A stretch of 64,000 nt of DNA from Niabella aurantiaca DSM 17617 (GTDB lineage Bacteria; Bacteroidota; Bacteroidia; Chitinophagales; Chitinophagaceae): contig NZ_KB893645.1 in the NCBI RefSeq assembly GCF_000374125.1, forward strand, positions 109 through 64,108, written 5' to 3'. Below, piece after piece: positions 35,649-45,762 of this stretch. Position 1 is the stretch's first letter, and each line of letters opens with the position of its first letter. The notes under the pieces were generated by a model that saw nothing but the letters and a program-made list of their open reading frames with translations, did not search any database and was not told where the DNA came from. Position numbers and translations under genes: made by a program.

Positions 35649-37778
35649 ATGAAGAAATATATATTACTGGCAGGGCTCTTCCTTACGGGAGCCGGGTTGG
35701 TTGCGCAGGAAAAGAAAGTGTTCACCCCCGCAGATTATGACCGGGCGGTAAGTACGATGAGCGGGGGAAAGGCCGCCAGGGAATACAACGGCCAATCCAT
35801 TCATCCGCAGTGGCTGCCGGATGGTAAACTGTGGTACCGGTTACCGGCTACCGGACAGTACATTGTTATCGATCCGGCTTCAAAGAAAGGCAAACCCGTG
35901 GTTATGGACCGGTCTCCGGTAGCGGCCACGCGCTCCGCAAACAAGGTCTCCGGTGTACCTTCACCCGATGGAAAAAAGGCGGTCTTTATCAAAGACTGGA
36001 ACCTCTGGGTAAAAGACATTGCCACCGGAACAGAAAAACCGCTGACCACGGATGGGGTAAAGGATTTTGGTTATGCCACGGATAATGCGGGATGGACGCA
36101 TTCAGACCGGCCGATCGTTTTATGGTCGCCGGACAGCAAGAAGATCGCTACTTTTCAGCAGGACCAGCGCCATGTAAAGGATATGTACCTCGTGCGCACA
36201 AAAGTAGGAGCGCCGGAACTGGAACAATGGAAATACCCGCTGCCGGGCGACAGTGCGATCATAAAGATACACCGGCTGGTGATCGATGTGGAAAGGGCCG
36301 CGATCACCCGGTTTAAGATGCCGCCGGATGACCGCAGGGGAACACTTTGTGACGACATTGCCTGCGATGGCAGTTTTGGCGATAATGAATGGAGCGCCGA
36401 TGGAAAACAGCTTGCTTTTGTATCGGTAAGCCGCGATCATAAAGTGGCGCAGTTCCGTATTGCCGATATCGCCTCGGGGGAAATACGTACGGTGTTTGAA
36501 GAAAAAGTGCCCACGCAATATGAATCCGGTCAGGGCATGGCCAACTGGAAATTCATGCCGGAGACCAATGAAGCGATCTGGTACTCTGAACGGAGCGGGT
36601 GGGGACATCTGTACCTGTATGACCTGAAGACCGGTGCCGTAAAACAGCAGATCACGAAGGGTGATTTTGTAGTGACCAAAATGCTGGAGGTCGACACAAA
36701 GAAAAGACAGCTTCTTTTTGAGGCAAAGGGAAAGGAACCCGGTGAAAATCCTTATTTCAGCCATTACTACAAGACCGATTTTGCCGGAAAGGAGCTTACG
36801 GCGCTAACGCCCGAACCGGGTAACCATTCACTGACGTTTTCTCCGGACAAACGCTACTTCACCGACCGGTATTCTACGCCTGTTATTCCGCCGGTCGTAA
36901 AACTGAAAGACCGCTCCGGGAAGACCATTCGTGACCTGGGCGCCATTGATCTTGCAAAGCTGAAACAGGCAGGTTGGCTGGCCCCGGAGGTGTTTACCGT
37001 AAAATCGGCCAATCAGCAATTTGATCTTTACGGCCTGATGTATAAACCCGGAGATCTTGACCCCCAGAAGAAATACCCCGTTATCTTATACATATATCCC
37101 GGACCACAGGGGGGCAGCGTTGGCAGCTGGTCATTTAGCGCAGCACCCGGCGATTTTCAGGCGCTGGCATCGTTGGGGTTTATCGTGGTGCGGCTGGAAG
37201 GCAGTTGTAATCCCAATCGCTCTAAAGCGTTTCATGATGCCTGCTACGGTCATATGGGGGAAAATACCTTACCCGATCAGATCGCAGGCCTGCGGCAGCT
37301 GGCAGCAAAAAACAGCTTTATGGACCTGGACCGCGTAGGCATCTGGGGGCATTCCGGCGGCGGTTTTGCAACGGCTTCTGCCCTGTTTAAATATCCGGAA
37401 TTCTTTAAAGTGGGCATTGCCGAATCGGGCAATCATGATAACCGGAACTACGAGGACGACTGGGGAGAACGCTACATTGGCTTACTGGAAGGAGATAATT
37501 ATGAAAAACAGGCCAATCAGCTGTATGCCAAAAACCTGCAGGGTAAATTATTGCTGGTGACCGGGGGAATGGATGATAATGTCCCACCGTATAATACCTA
37601 CCTGGTGGTGGATGCGCTCATTAAGGCGAATAAATCGTTCGACCTGCTGGTGATACCCAATGCACGGCATGGTTATGGAGCAGATGCTTATTATATGACA
37701 CGGCGGAGATGGGACTATTTCGTAGAACACCTGCTGGGCGCAGTGCCGCCCCGGGATTATAAGATCCACATCCCATAG
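35649..37778 (+). CDS. Exported prolyl oligopeptidase-family (DPP4-like, S9B) peptidase
   Basis: A 709-residue exported serine peptidase. The ATG at 35649 (MKKYILLAGLF) begins the signal peptide; a TTG two codons earlier is less likely. An N-terminal beta-propeller (about residues 25-420) shows W-S-P-D-S-K-K-I-A and W-S-A-D-G-K-Q-L-A repeats. The C-terminal alpha/beta hydrolase has Ser569 in G-I-W-G-H-S-G-G-G, Asp in G-G-M-D-D-N-V-P and His in N-A-R-H-G-Y-G, a full catalytic triad. It most likely removes dipeptides in the periplasm, acting on peptides with Pro or Ala in second position. It is not obviously linked to the glycan locus on either side. Confidence 0.9.
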   Translation: MKKYILLAGLFLTGAGLVAQEKKVFTPADYDRAVSTMSGGKAAREYNGQSIHPQWLPDGKLWYRLPATGQYIVIDPASKKGKPVVMDRSPVAATRSANKVSGVPSPDGKKAVFIKDWNLWVKDIATGTEKPLTTDGVKDFGYATDNAGWTHSDRPIVLWSPDSKKIATFQQDQRHVKDMYLVRTKVGAPELEQWKYPLPGDSAIIKIHRLVIDVERAAITRFKMPPDDRRGTLCDDIACDGSFGDNEWSADGKQLAFVSVSRDHKVAQFRIADIASGEIRTVFEEKVPTQYESGQGMANWKFMPETNEAIWYSERSGWGHLYLYDLKTGAVKQQITKGDFVVTKMLEVDTKKRQLLFEAKGKEPGENPYFSHYYKTDFAGKELTALTPEPGNHSLTFSPDKRYFTDRYSTPVIPPVVKLKDRSGKTIRDLGAIDLAKLKQAGWLAPEVFTVKSANQQFDLYGLMYKPGDLDPQKKYPVILYIYPGPQGGSVGSWSFSAAPGDFQALASLGFIVVRLEGSCNPNRSKAFHDACYGHMGENTLPDQIAGLRQLAAKNSFMDLDRVGIWGHSGGGFATASALFKYPEFFKVGIAESGNHDNRNYEDDWGERYIGLLEGDNYEKQANQLYAKNLQGKLLLVTGGMDDNVPPYNTYLVVDALIKANKSFDLLVIPNARHGYGADAYYMTRRRWDYFVEHLLGAVPPRDYKIHIP

Positions 37779-38213
37779 GAATAGCGCCGGTTAAAAACAG
37801 CAGGCACTCCCGGGCATAAAGACGTCGCCCTGTTATTATGAACGGCCCGTTTTCTGAGAAAATGTCGCGGTGATCATATGCGCACAGTATATGGAATTTC
37901 TGTGCCCCTGTCAAAAAAGGCAGGGTAACCCCTGTTTGGATGTACAGGAGGTAACGCATGCAGGCAGCACAAGGTCCGGTACCGCGCAGGACCTGTAATG
38001 ATGCTTTGCACCACTTAAAACCACGTGGAACCCGGGTTGCGCCCGTTGTGCTGTTTCAGCATGGAGAATCTTTCTAAGTTACTGGAAATATTTACCGGCT
38101 CATGGCTTTTATCCGTTCTCCGGTCTATCTTTATTAGGTCACTGTTAAGCATCAGGATGCTTGTCTTTTTGATTGCAGCGCTTAACAGCTAATATATCAG
38201 ATGCCTTGTTGTT
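37779..38213. other. Intergenic region
   Basis: No gene or clear repeat in these 435 bases. The last 130 bases before the GH140 gene are AT-richer and presumably contain its promoter; I cannot place the boxes. Confidence 0.4.
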
Positions 38214-39614
38214 ATGAGCAGACTATTGTACATCCTTATTTTTCTTTTGAGCCTGTCGGGTTTCGTTACCGGTGCCCGGGCGCAGGAGCTGCAGCCGGTT
38301 AAGATCTCAGCGAACAAACGTTTTTTCCAGACAGCGGATGGAAAACCCTTCTTCTGGCTGGGCGATACCGGTTGGCTGTTGTTTGTGCGGTTAAGCCGGG
38401 AAGAAGTGGTACAGTATCTGGAAACCCGCAAGGCGCAGGGTTTTAATGTGGTGCAGGTAATGGTGCTGCATGATGTAACAAATGCCTGGAATGTTTACGG
38501 AGATTGGGCCATCAAAGACAATGATATATCAAAACCCATTACAACCACGGGAGCCGATCCCTCCGATGCACAGGCCTATGATTTCTGGGATCATGTGGAT
38601 TTTGTGATCCGTGAGGCGGAAAGAAGAGGCATCTATATGGCGTTGGTGCCGGTCTGGGGCAGTAATGTAAAAGAAGGAAAAGTTACCCCTGCACAGGCTT
38701 CCGCCTTCGCAAAATTTCTTGCAGGGCGTTATCAGAACCGGTCCAATATTATCTGGTTGAATGGCGGCGATATTAAGGGAACCGATGGTGCAGCAGTGTG
38801 GAATACCATCGGCAGAACCATCAAAAAATACGATCCGCATCATTTAGTGGGCTTTCACCCACGCGGACGCTATTCTTCATCAGAATGGTTTCACCAGGCA
38901 GCATGGCTCGATTTCAATATGTTTCAAAGTGGCCACCGCACCTATGCCCAGGACACCAGCATCGGCGATAAAAATCATTTTGGAGAGGATAACTGGAAAT
39001 ACGTCCGGGCGGATTACCGGCTAAGACCGGTAAAGCCAACGCTGGATGGTGAACCTTCTTATGAAAATATACCCCATGGATTGCATGATAGCCTTCAACC
39101 GAGGTGGAAGGCTGCCGACCTGCGGCGCTATGCCTATTGGAGCGTTTTTGCAGGTGGTGCCGGTTTTACTTATGGCGAAAATGCGGTGATGCAGTTTAAT
39201 AAAAAAGGATTTACAGGCGCCAACTATGGGGTAAGGGAAGAATGGATGCAGGCGGTACATGCTCCCGGGGCACAACAGATGCAGTTCATCAAAGCGCTGA
39301 TGTTGTCCCATGATTATTACAGCCGTGTTCCGGCCCAGGATATCCTGACGGATAACCGGGGGCAGCAGTATCATTACCTGCTGGCCACAAAAGGAAAAGG
39401 ATATGCAATGGTTTATACCTATACAGGAGACGCTTTTAACGTAGATCTGTCGCGGCTGGGTTTTAAACCGGCGAAAGCAAAATGGTTCTTTCCGGCAAAC
39501 GGGAAATATGCGCCTGTAAAGCTGACCCGGCCTGCGGGTGTGGTACGGTTTGATCCGCCGGAAGCTGGAGCGGATGCGGATGGGGCGGACCGGGTGCTGG
39601 TTTTGGAGAAGTAG
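38214..39614 (+). CDS. Secreted GH140-family apiosidase
   Basis: A 466-residue exported TIM-barrel enzyme (signal peptide ends G-A-R-A-Q) of the DUF4038/GH140 family. It follows the characterised Bacteroides apiosidase closely: G-K-P-F-F-W-L-G-D-T-G-W-L-L near residue 43, F-N-V-V-Q-V-M-V-L-H, I-I-W-L-N-G-G-D-I-K-G, H-P-R-G-R-x-S-S-S-E-W-F, L-D-F-N-M-F-Q-S-G-H-R and L-D-G-E-P-S-Y-E-N-I-P-H-G. Candidate catalytic acids are Asp186 and Glu280, near the positions I recall for that enzyme (Asp187, Glu284). A C-terminal beta-sandwich ends the protein. GH140 frees side chains of RG-II at the apiose-galacturonate link, so this gene is the strongest pointer to RG-II as the substrate. Confidence 0.88.
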   Translation: MSRLLYILIFLLSLSGFVTGARAQELQPVKISANKRFFQTADGKPFFWLGDTGWLLFVRLSREEVVQYLETRKAQGFNVVQVMVLHDVTNAWNVYGDWAIKDNDISKPITTTGADPSDAQAYDFWDHVDFVIREAERRGIYMALVPVWGSNVKEGKVTPAQASAFAKFLAGRYQNRSNIIWLNGGDIKGTDGAAVWNTIGRTIKKYDPHHLVGFHPRGRYSSSEWFHQAAWLDFNMFQSGHRTYAQDTSIGDKNHFGEDNWKYVRADYRLRPVKPTLDGEPSYENIPHGLHDSLQPRWKAADLRRYAYWSVFAGGAGFTYGENAVMQFNKKGFTGANYGVREEWMQAVHAPGAQQMQFIKALMLSHDYYSRVPAQDILTDNRGQQYHYLLATKGKGYAMVYTYTGDAFNVDLSRLGFKPAKAKWFFPANGKYAPVKLTRPAGVVRFDPPEAGADADGADRVLVLEK

Positions 39615-39939
39615 GAATCATGCAGTCGTCACCCTTCGTCAGGCTGCCAATGACAGATTTCTTAATGTATTGACAATGAATCATACTTTAGTCATGTCAA
39701 ACAATGTCTTGCAGAACTTGTTTCAGCATCTATTCGGCATCCATACAAGATTAAAGCAGATCCTGAAACAAGAATAGACCCCGGAACAAGTCCGGGATGA
39801 CAGGTTCAGGATAACCCAAAGCAGATTTGTCATTGCTTCATTGATTTAGCAACGCAAATTGAAAACTCAGGGTGACATATGCGTTTCTTGTCATTGGCAG
39901 CTTGTCGAAGCATGAACGGGAATAATAAAGTAAAAAATA
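39615..39939. repeat. Intergenic region with dispersed repeats and a hairpin
   Basis: Holds GAACTTGTTTCAGCATCT (39713-39730), also seen at 45766-45783, and a hairpin CCCGGA-ACAAG-TCCGGG (39780-39796) that may end the GH140 transcript, though no T-run follows. No gene. Confidence 0.6.
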
Positions 39940-40854
39940 TTGAAAAGGATTATCATCATACTGATTATCGCGATTGCAGTCAGCTCCTGCTCCAGCAAGA
40001 CTTACCTGTTCACCTCCTTTCATGAACCTGCCGATGCCGGTTTACGGATGCTGTACAGCTATGACGGCTATCACTGGACCGATCTTGATACCACTTTTCT
40101 AAAGCCAGCTGTGGGACAGCAAAAAGTGATGCGTGATCCATCGATGGTGCAGGGGCCGGACGGTAGTTTTCACCTGGTGTGGACCAGCAGCTGGCGGGGA
40201 GATAAGGGCTTTGGTTATGCTTCCTCAAAAGATCTGCTGCACTGGAGCAAGCAGCAGTTCATACCGGTAATGGAGCAGGAGCCAACAACAGTAAATGTAT
40301 GGGCGCCGGAATTATTTTACGACGGTGCGGCAAAGGATTACAAGATCATCTGGGCCAGTACCATTCCCGGGCGCTTTGAACGGGGGATGGAAGAGGATAG
40401 CAACAATCACAGGATGTATGTCACTACCACAAAGGATTTTAAAACCTTCACGCCGGCAAAGTTGTTCCTGGATCCCGGTTTTAGCGTGATCGATGCAGTG
40501 ATCGTTAAAAAAGAGCGGGCCGGTTATGTACTGGTATTAAAAGACAATACGCGGCCGGAACGGAACCTGAAAGTGGCGTTTTCAAATGACCCGCTTGGCC
40601 CCTGGGAAAATGTGTCAAAACCCTTTTCCGACCACTTTACCGAAGGCCCCTCGGTGGTTAAGATAAAAGACCGCTGGCTGATCTATTATGATTCGTACCG
40701 TAAAAAGATCTACGAGGTAAAAGCAACAAAGGACTTTCGTCATTTTGAAGATATTACCGGCCAGGTCATGGTTCCGGAAGGACATAAACATGGTACGATT
40801 GTGCCGGTGAAGAAAAAAGTGGTGCGGCGATTGGTTAAACAATTTAGAAAATGA
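39940..40854 (+). CDS. GH43-family lipoprotein glycosidase
   Basis: A 304-residue five-bladed beta-propeller enzyme anchored as a lipoprotein (lipobox V-S-S-C at residues 14-17). The start is TTG at 39940; a stop lies three codons upstream and no suitable ATG exists. GH43 marks are M-R-D-P-S-M (general base Asp region), W-A-P-E-L-F-Y-D near residue 122, D-P-G-F-S-V-I-D-A (pKa-modulating Asp) and T-E-G-P-S-V-V-K (catalytic acid Glu). Family members mostly remove alpha-L-arabinofuranose or beta-D-xylose; in this locus an arabinose of RG-II or of its side-chain neighbours is likely. The stop overlaps the next frame by 4 bp. Confidence 0.82.
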   Translation: MKRIIIILIIAIAVSSCSSKTYLFTSFHEPADAGLRMLYSYDGYHWTDLDTTFLKPAVGQQKVMRDPSMVQGPDGSFHLVWTSSWRGDKGFGYASSKDLLHWSKQQFIPVMEQEPTTVNVWAPELFYDGAAKDYKIIWASTIPGRFERGMEEDSNNHRMYVTTTKDFKTFTPAKLFLDPGFSVIDAVIVKKERAGYVLVLKDNTRPERNLKVAFSNDPLGPWENVSKPFSDHFTEGPSVVKIKDRWLIYYDSYRKKIYEVKATKDFRHFEDITGQVMVPEGHKHGTIVPVKKKVVRRLVKQFRK

Positions 40855-40861
40855 AAACAAA

Positions 40862-40892
40862 TAGCCCAGGGTTGAAACCCAGGGGAAACAAT
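40862..40892 (+). repeat. Short hairpin repeat before the propeller gene
   Basis: AGCCCAGGGTTGAAACCCAGG-type segment with a GGGTT-GA-AACCC hairpin. It lies inside a longer possible reading frame from 40851 but looks intergenic, supporting the start at 40893. A similar small hairpin (GCCCC-GTT-GGGGC) precedes the dehydrogenase gene at 18015-18027. Confidence 0.5.
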
Positions 40893-42731
40893 ATGCAATT
40901 GAAATATTATATAACAGCATTTTTAAGTTTAACCGGATGCATCCTGCACGCACAGCAGGATACCATCCGTTATACGGGCGAAACCTTATCCAATGTGGAT
41001 TATCACAACGGGCAACTGACCCCGGCAGTGGGAGTGCACAATATACAGGTGTTCCGCGCTAACCGGGAGCATCCGGAATGGGCGGGCGGCATGAACTGGA
41101 CCTACAATCACCAGCCCATGCTGGTGAACTGGAACAACACCTTCTATCTTCATTTTTTAAGCGATCCGGTGGGGGAACATGTGGCTCCGGGAGCTACCTT
41201 CCTGGTTACCTCAAAAGATGGTTATCAGTGGTCGGCCCCGGTAACGCTTTTTCCGGAATACAGATTGCCGGATGGGTTTGTAAAGGAAGGCCGTACAGAA
41301 GCGGCGCACAACAGCTATGCGGTGATGCACCAGCGGATCGGCTTTTATGTTTCGAAAGATAAACGATTATTTGCACTGGGCTTTTACGGCATTGCCCTCG
41401 GGCCGAAAGATGACCCCAACGACGGGAACGGCGTGGGGCGGGTGATCCGTGAAATAAAGCAGGATGGCAGTTTTGGACCGGTCTATTTTTTAAGATACAA
41501 TCATCGCTTCAGCGAAAAGAATACAAACTACCCGTTTTATAAAAGCGCAAAAGATAAGGGACTAGTAGCCGCCTGCGAAGAGATCCTGGCTACGCCGCTG
41601 CTGATGCAGCAAATGGTAGAAGAGGCGGACCGTAACGACCCGCTGATACCTCTGCGGAAAGAGTACAAAGCGTTTAATTATTATCATCTGCCGGATGGGA
41701 AGGTGGCCGGCTTATGGAAATATGCACTGACCAGCATCAGCAGCGATGAGGGCAAAAGCTGGGAATATACGCCTACCCGGGCGCCTGGCTTTGTAAATGC
41801 CAATGCAAAAATATGGGGACAAAGGACCTCCGATGGTAAATACATCACGGTGTATAACCCTTCGGAGTTTCGCTGGCCTTTGGCGTTATCGGTAAGTGAT
41901 GACGGCCTGCACTATAAAAACCTGCTGCTGGTGAATGGTGAGATTACATCGCTCCGGTATGGCGGGGCATACAAAAGCTACGGACCACAATATGTAAGAG
42001 GCATACAGGAAGTCAATGGTAAGGGTCCTGACGGGAATGTATGGGTGAGCTATAGCATGAATAAGGAAGACATCTGGGTGGCGAAGATCCCTGTTCCGGT
42101 CAAAAGTGCAGTGACGGCCGATGTGGAGGATGATTTTGATGTGTTGAAACCAGGAGAAGAATGGAACAGCTGGAATATATACAGCCCGCTGTGGGCGCCG
42201 GTTACCATCGAGAAATTGCGTAACAAAAAAGTATTGTCCCTTACGGATTACGACCCTTTTGATTTTGCAAAGGCGGAGCGGGTGGTGCCCGAGTCTGCTA
42301 AAATGAAGCTGGAATTTAGTGTAACGCCGGGGCAAACAGTAAACGGGCGGCTGGATATTGAATTGCAGGACGCAAAAAATACGGCCTGTGTGCGGATCTC
42401 ATTTGATTCCACGGGCGCGATCCTTACCAAAGCCGGTTACAGGGACCGTATGCTTGCAAAATACGAAGCCGGCAAAACATACAGTTTTGTGATAATGCTG
42501 GATGCCGAAAAGCGGTTTTACACCGTGTCGGTCAATGGTGGCAAGCCGGTTAACAATATTTTCTTTGCACCGGTTCATAAAGTGCATCATGTAACCTTCA
42601 GAACGGGACCGGTACGCCGTTTTCCGGATGCGGACACGCCTACGGACCAGGACTATGATCTGCCCCGGGCGGGAGAAAAAGATAAAAAGGCCGTTTATCA
42701 GGTTGGATATTTTAAAGCAGCACAGCAATAA
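40893..42731 (+). CDS. Secreted sialidase-like beta-propeller protein
   Basis: A 612-residue exported protein starting MQLKYYITAFLSL (40893) with a signal peptide ending L-H-A-Q. Residues about 30-430 look like a six-bladed sialidase-type propeller: L-V-T-S-K-D-G-Y-Q-W-S-A-P, S-I-S-S-D-E-G-K-S-W-E-Y and L-S-V-S-D-D-G-L-H-Y-K are degenerate Asp-boxes. The C-terminal 170 residues form a concanavalin-like jelly roll (M-K-L-E-F-S-V-T-P, R-F-Y-T-V-S-V-N-G-G). I cannot assign a CAZy family; a glycosidase or lyase for a pectic side chain is plausible. It ends 6 bp before the next gene, so the run GH43-propeller-hydrolase-esterase is an operon. Confidence 0.6.
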   Translation: MQLKYYITAFLSLTGCILHAQQDTIRYTGETLSNVDYHNGQLTPAVGVHNIQVFRANREHPEWAGGMNWTYNHQPMLVNWNNTFYLHFLSDPVGEHVAPGATFLVTSKDGYQWSAPVTLFPEYRLPDGFVKEGRTEAAHNSYAVMHQRIGFYVSKDKRLFALGFYGIALGPKDDPNDGNGVGRVIREIKQDGSFGPVYFLRYNHRFSEKNTNYPFYKSAKDKGLVAACEEILATPLLMQQMVEEADRNDPLIPLRKEYKAFNYYHLPDGKVAGLWKYALTSISSDEGKSWEYTPTRAPGFVNANAKIWGQRTSDGKYITVYNPSEFRWPLALSVSDDGLHYKNLLLVNGEITSLRYGGAYKSYGPQYVRGIQEVNGKGPDGNVWVSYSMNKEDIWVAKIPVPVKSAVTADVEDDFDVLKPGEEWNSWNIYSPLWAPVTIEKLRNKKVLSLTDYDPFDFAKAERVVPESAKMKLEFSVTPGQTVNGRLDIELQDAKNTACVRISFDSTGAILTKAGYRDRMLAKYEAGKTYSFVIMLDAEKRFYTVSVNGGKPVNNIFFAPVHKVHHVTFRTGPVRRFPDADTPTDQDYDLPRAGEKDKKAVYQVGYFKAAQQ

Positions 42732-42737
42732 CCGAAT

Positions 42738-44261
42738 ATGCGTATAAAACTTTTTAATGGTATTTTCTTTTTGTTGATTACGGGATACGTCTCCCGGGCT
42801 CAGGTCCTGCAACCGGACACGTTTAAGCATTATGTAGATCATTTTAATACCATGGAACAGGAAACCATTGTACAGGCGATACCCAATACGGGATCCTGGA
42901 ACTGGATGCAAAAGAATATTCCCCTGTTTAACTGCCCCGACAAAAATTTTGAAGAAATATACTATTTCCGCTGGTGGACATTGCGCAAGCATATTGAACA
43001 CACACCGCATGGCTTTGCGTTCACAGAATTCCTGATAAAACGGTCGTATGCAGATAAGTACAATCTTATCAGCAGTGCCCTGGGACATCATATTTATGAA
43101 AGCCGCTGGCTGCATGATCAGCAATACCTGAATGATGATCTGCTGACCTGGTACCGGGGTAACGAAGGCAAACCATTAAAGCGACTGCGGTTTTACAGCG
43201 GCTGGAACAGTGATGCCATTTATAACCGTTACCTGGTAAACGGCGATACGGCGTTTATCAGGAAGTTGTTCCCCGACCTGCTTGCCGACTATCAGGCATG
43301 GGAGGCGGAAAAAAGATACCCCGGCGGCCTGTTCTGGCAATATGATGTGCGGGATGCCATGGAGGAAACCATCAGCGGCGGGCGCAGGGAAAAGAACCCG
43401 CGTCCATCCATTAACGGGTATATGTATGGAAATGCAAAAGCCATATCCGGCATTGCTGCATTAACCGGTAACGGTGCTTTGCAGCAATTATACCAGGCCA
43501 AGGCAGACACGTTAAAAAAAATGCTGCAGCGGGATCTGTGGAATGCTAAAGACCATTTCTTTGAAGTGCGGAAACAACCTGCGGACACGTTGGCCAATGT
43601 TATGGAAGAGATTGGCTTTATACCCTGGTATTTTAATATGCCCGACGGGCAATACAGCAGCGCGTGGAGCAAGCTTATGGATCCGGCTCATTTTAATGCA
43701 CCCGCAGGCATTACTACAGCAGATCGCAGTCACCCCGAATTCCGTACACATGGCTGTTGCAAATGCGAATGGGATGGCGCCGTCTGGCCCTTTGCCACTT
43801 CGCAGACGTTGACCGCAATGGCCAATGTGTTAAATAATTACAGGCAACATTTTATAAGTAAACAGGATTATTTTACGCAGCTCAAAAAATATACACGGTC
43901 GCAGTATGCCAATGGCCGGCCTTATATAGGAGAATACATGGATGAAAAAACAGGCAGGTGGCTGACCGCCGATGAGCGCGGCCGCTATTACAATCATTCC
44001 ACCTTTAACGACCTGGTCATTACCGGACTTGTAGGATTGCGTCCCCGGGCGGATGATCAGGTTGAGATCCATCCGTTGCTGCCGGCGGGTGCATGGGATT
44101 GGTTTGCTTTGGACAATGTTTTATATCACGGAAAGATCATCACGGTCATCTGGGACAGGACCGGAAAAAAATACCATAAAGGAAAAGGGCTCTCTGTGTG
44201 GGCAGATGGTAAACTGGTAAAGCGGTCAAAAAAGCTTAGGAGAATAATTGGAACGTTATAA
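42738..44261 (+). CDS. Secreted (alpha/alpha)6 glycoside hydrolase, MGH1/GH63-like
   Basis: A 507-residue exported protein (signal peptide ends S-R-A-Q). The helical pattern with Y-Y-F-R-W-W-T-L-R-K near residue 80, G-H-H-I-Y-E-S-R-W, R-D-A-M-E-E-T-I-S-G-G near 215, C-E-W-D-G-A-V-W-P-F-A-T-S-Q near 345 and Y-N-H-S-T-F-N-D-L-V-I-T-G-L-V-G resembles the mannosylglycerate hydrolase-like/GH63-type (alpha/alpha)6 barrel. Candidate catalytic acids are the Asp/Glu in these blocks. I cannot name the CAZy family; GH142, known from RG-II breakdown, is one candidate to test. A short beta domain ends the chain. The next gene begins 4 bp downstream. Confidence 0.6.
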   Translation: MRIKLFNGIFFLLITGYVSRAQVLQPDTFKHYVDHFNTMEQETIVQAIPNTGSWNWMQKNIPLFNCPDKNFEEIYYFRWWTLRKHIEHTPHGFAFTEFLIKRSYADKYNLISSALGHHIYESRWLHDQQYLNDDLLTWYRGNEGKPLKRLRFYSGWNSDAIYNRYLVNGDTAFIRKLFPDLLADYQAWEAEKRYPGGLFWQYDVRDAMEETISGGRREKNPRPSINGYMYGNAKAISGIAALTGNGALQQLYQAKADTLKKMLQRDLWNAKDHFFEVRKQPADTLANVMEEIGFIPWYFNMPDGQYSSAWSKLMDPAHFNAPAGITTADRSHPEFRTHGCCKCEWDGAVWPFATSQTLTAMANVLNNYRQHFISKQDYFTQLKKYTRSQYANGRPYIGEYMDEKTGRWLTADERGRYYNHSTFNDLVITGLVGLRPRADDQVEIHPLLPAGAWDWFALDNVLYHGKIITVIWDRTGKKYHKGKGLSVWADGKLVKRSKKLRRIIGTL

Positions 44262-44265
44262 ACGG

Positions 44266-45714
44266 ATGAAATATTTATTTACGATAGCGATGCTGTTTGT
44301 CGGCTCTTTGTGTGTAAGGGGGCAACTGATCCTGCCAAAGATCCTGGGCAACAATATGGTATTGCAGCAGGGCGGGCCTGTTCCTGTGTGGGGCCGGGCA
44401 AAGACAGGGGCTGCAATAGAAGTACGGTTCAAAGGGCAGATAAAACGGGGTGTCGCAGACCAGGATGGGGCATGGAAGGTGCTGCTTGCGCCATTGAAAG
44501 CTTCTTTTGATCCTGCGGAGCTGGAAATCGTTTCGGGGAAGGAACATATAAGGCTGCATAATATACTCGTAGGGGAAGTATGGCTTTGCTCCGGTCAATC
44601 GAATATGGAATTTGCTATGCGGAAGTTGGGCAAGCTGCAGCCGCCGCCCGGGGCGGATTGGCCGGTTCATGAGGTAGAAACCGCGCACAATACAAACATC
44701 CGTATCTTTTTGGATGAGCGAAAAAAAATGGGACCTGATTCCACGCACTCCGGGTGGGCGGTGGCGGAGGGAGCGGACCTGCGCCGTTTTTCTGCTGTGG
44801 GTTATTTTTTTGCCAAGGAATTACAGGCGAGGCTGAAAGTGCCGGTAGGCGTGATCTCCGCCGCTATACCCGGCAGCCGCATTGAGCCCTGGATGCCCCG
44901 GGAGGCCTTTGCGGCGCTTGATTTTTTCCGGGAACAAAAAGACAGCACACATAAAATCGACGGTGATCCCGGCAAGTTCTATGCTACGATGATCCGGCCG
45001 CTGGTACCGTTTGCCCTGAAGGGATTTTTATGGTACCAGGGGGAGTCCAACTGTTTTTTAAATGAGCGATTACAATATAGTTATAAAATGGAAGCGCTCA
45101 TCAACTATTGGCGCAAGCAATGGAACAACGACCGGTTGCCGTTTTATTATGTACAGATCGCACCTTATTATTATTCCAAAGCCACCGACCGGCCTTATAC
45201 CGTGTACAGCGAGCCGGAGTTCTGGGAAGCGCAGGCTGCGGTCTTAAAGATTCCACATACCGCTATGATCAGCACAATGGATCTGAACGATGATCCGGCC
45301 GACTTGCACCCGGTGAACAAATGGGACCTGGGAAAACGCCTGGCTGGTACGGCGCTCAGTGCCACCTATAAAGTGAGCACCGCGGCCGCAATGGGGCCGG
45401 TATTTAAAAGCGCTGTAAAAAAAGGAAATACATTTGTGATCGATTTTGACCATAAGGGAAAAGGACTGATCAGTAAAGATGGAAAGGCTTTACAGGGCTT
45501 TGAAGTGGAGAATGAAAAAGGGGTGTACACAGGAGCGGATGCCATCATTAAAGATAATAAGGTTTGGGTGCACGCAGTGGGGGTAACGGTGCCGCGCGCC
45601 GTGCGTTATGCATGGAGGGAGAATGCCAAACCTGCATTGTACAACAAAGACGGGTTGCCGGCGTTGCCGTTCCGGACGGATAATGAATTGAAAGAAACAT
45701 TTAAGGGACAGTAA
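44266..45714 (+). CDS. Secreted sialate O-acetylesterase-like SGNH esterase
   Basis: A 482-residue exported esterase; the start is the ATG at 44266 (MKYLFTIAMLF), preceded by AGGAG. It matches sialate 9-O-acetylesterase-like proteins: N-N-M-V-L-Q-Q, V-W-L-C-S-G-Q-S-N-M-E-F (block I with the nucleophile Ser in G-Q-S-N), a G-F-L-W-Y-Q-G-E-S-N block, and D-P-A-D-L-H-P as the Asp/His block. Although named after sialic acid, relatives in Bacteroidota glycan loci remove acetyl groups from plant polymers; RG-II is acetylated on its side chains. It is followed by a paired-hairpin repeat that may end the transcript. Confidence 0.82.
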   Translation: MKYLFTIAMLFVGSLCVRGQLILPKILGNNMVLQQGGPVPVWGRAKTGAAIEVRFKGQIKRGVADQDGAWKVLLAPLKASFDPAELEIVSGKEHIRLHNILVGEVWLCSGQSNMEFAMRKLGKLQPPPGADWPVHEVETAHNTNIRIFLDERKKMGPDSTHSGWAVAEGADLRRFSAVGYFFAKELQARLKVPVGVISAAIPGSRIEPWMPREAFAALDFFREQKDSTHKIDGDPGKFYATMIRPLVPFALKGFLWYQGESNCFLNERLQYSYKMEALINYWRKQWNNDRLPFYYVQIAPYYYSKATDRPYTVYSEPEFWEAQAAVLKIPHTAMISTMDLNDDPADLHPVNKWDLGKRLAGTALSATYKVSTAAAMGPVFKSAVKKGNTFVIDFDHKGKGLISKDGKALQGFEVENEKGVYTGADAIIKDNKVWVHAVGVTVPRAVRYAWRENAKPALYNKDGLPALPFRTDNELKETFKGQ

Positions 45715-45762
45715 GAATTAGATAGAGTTATTTGAGCTGACTAAAAAGTCTTCACTTGTCAT

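Noticed and set aside
37621-37959. Minus-strand frame of 112 codons overlapping the S9 peptidase end
   Set aside because: It is antisense to conserved catalytic sequence and has no coding signature of its own.
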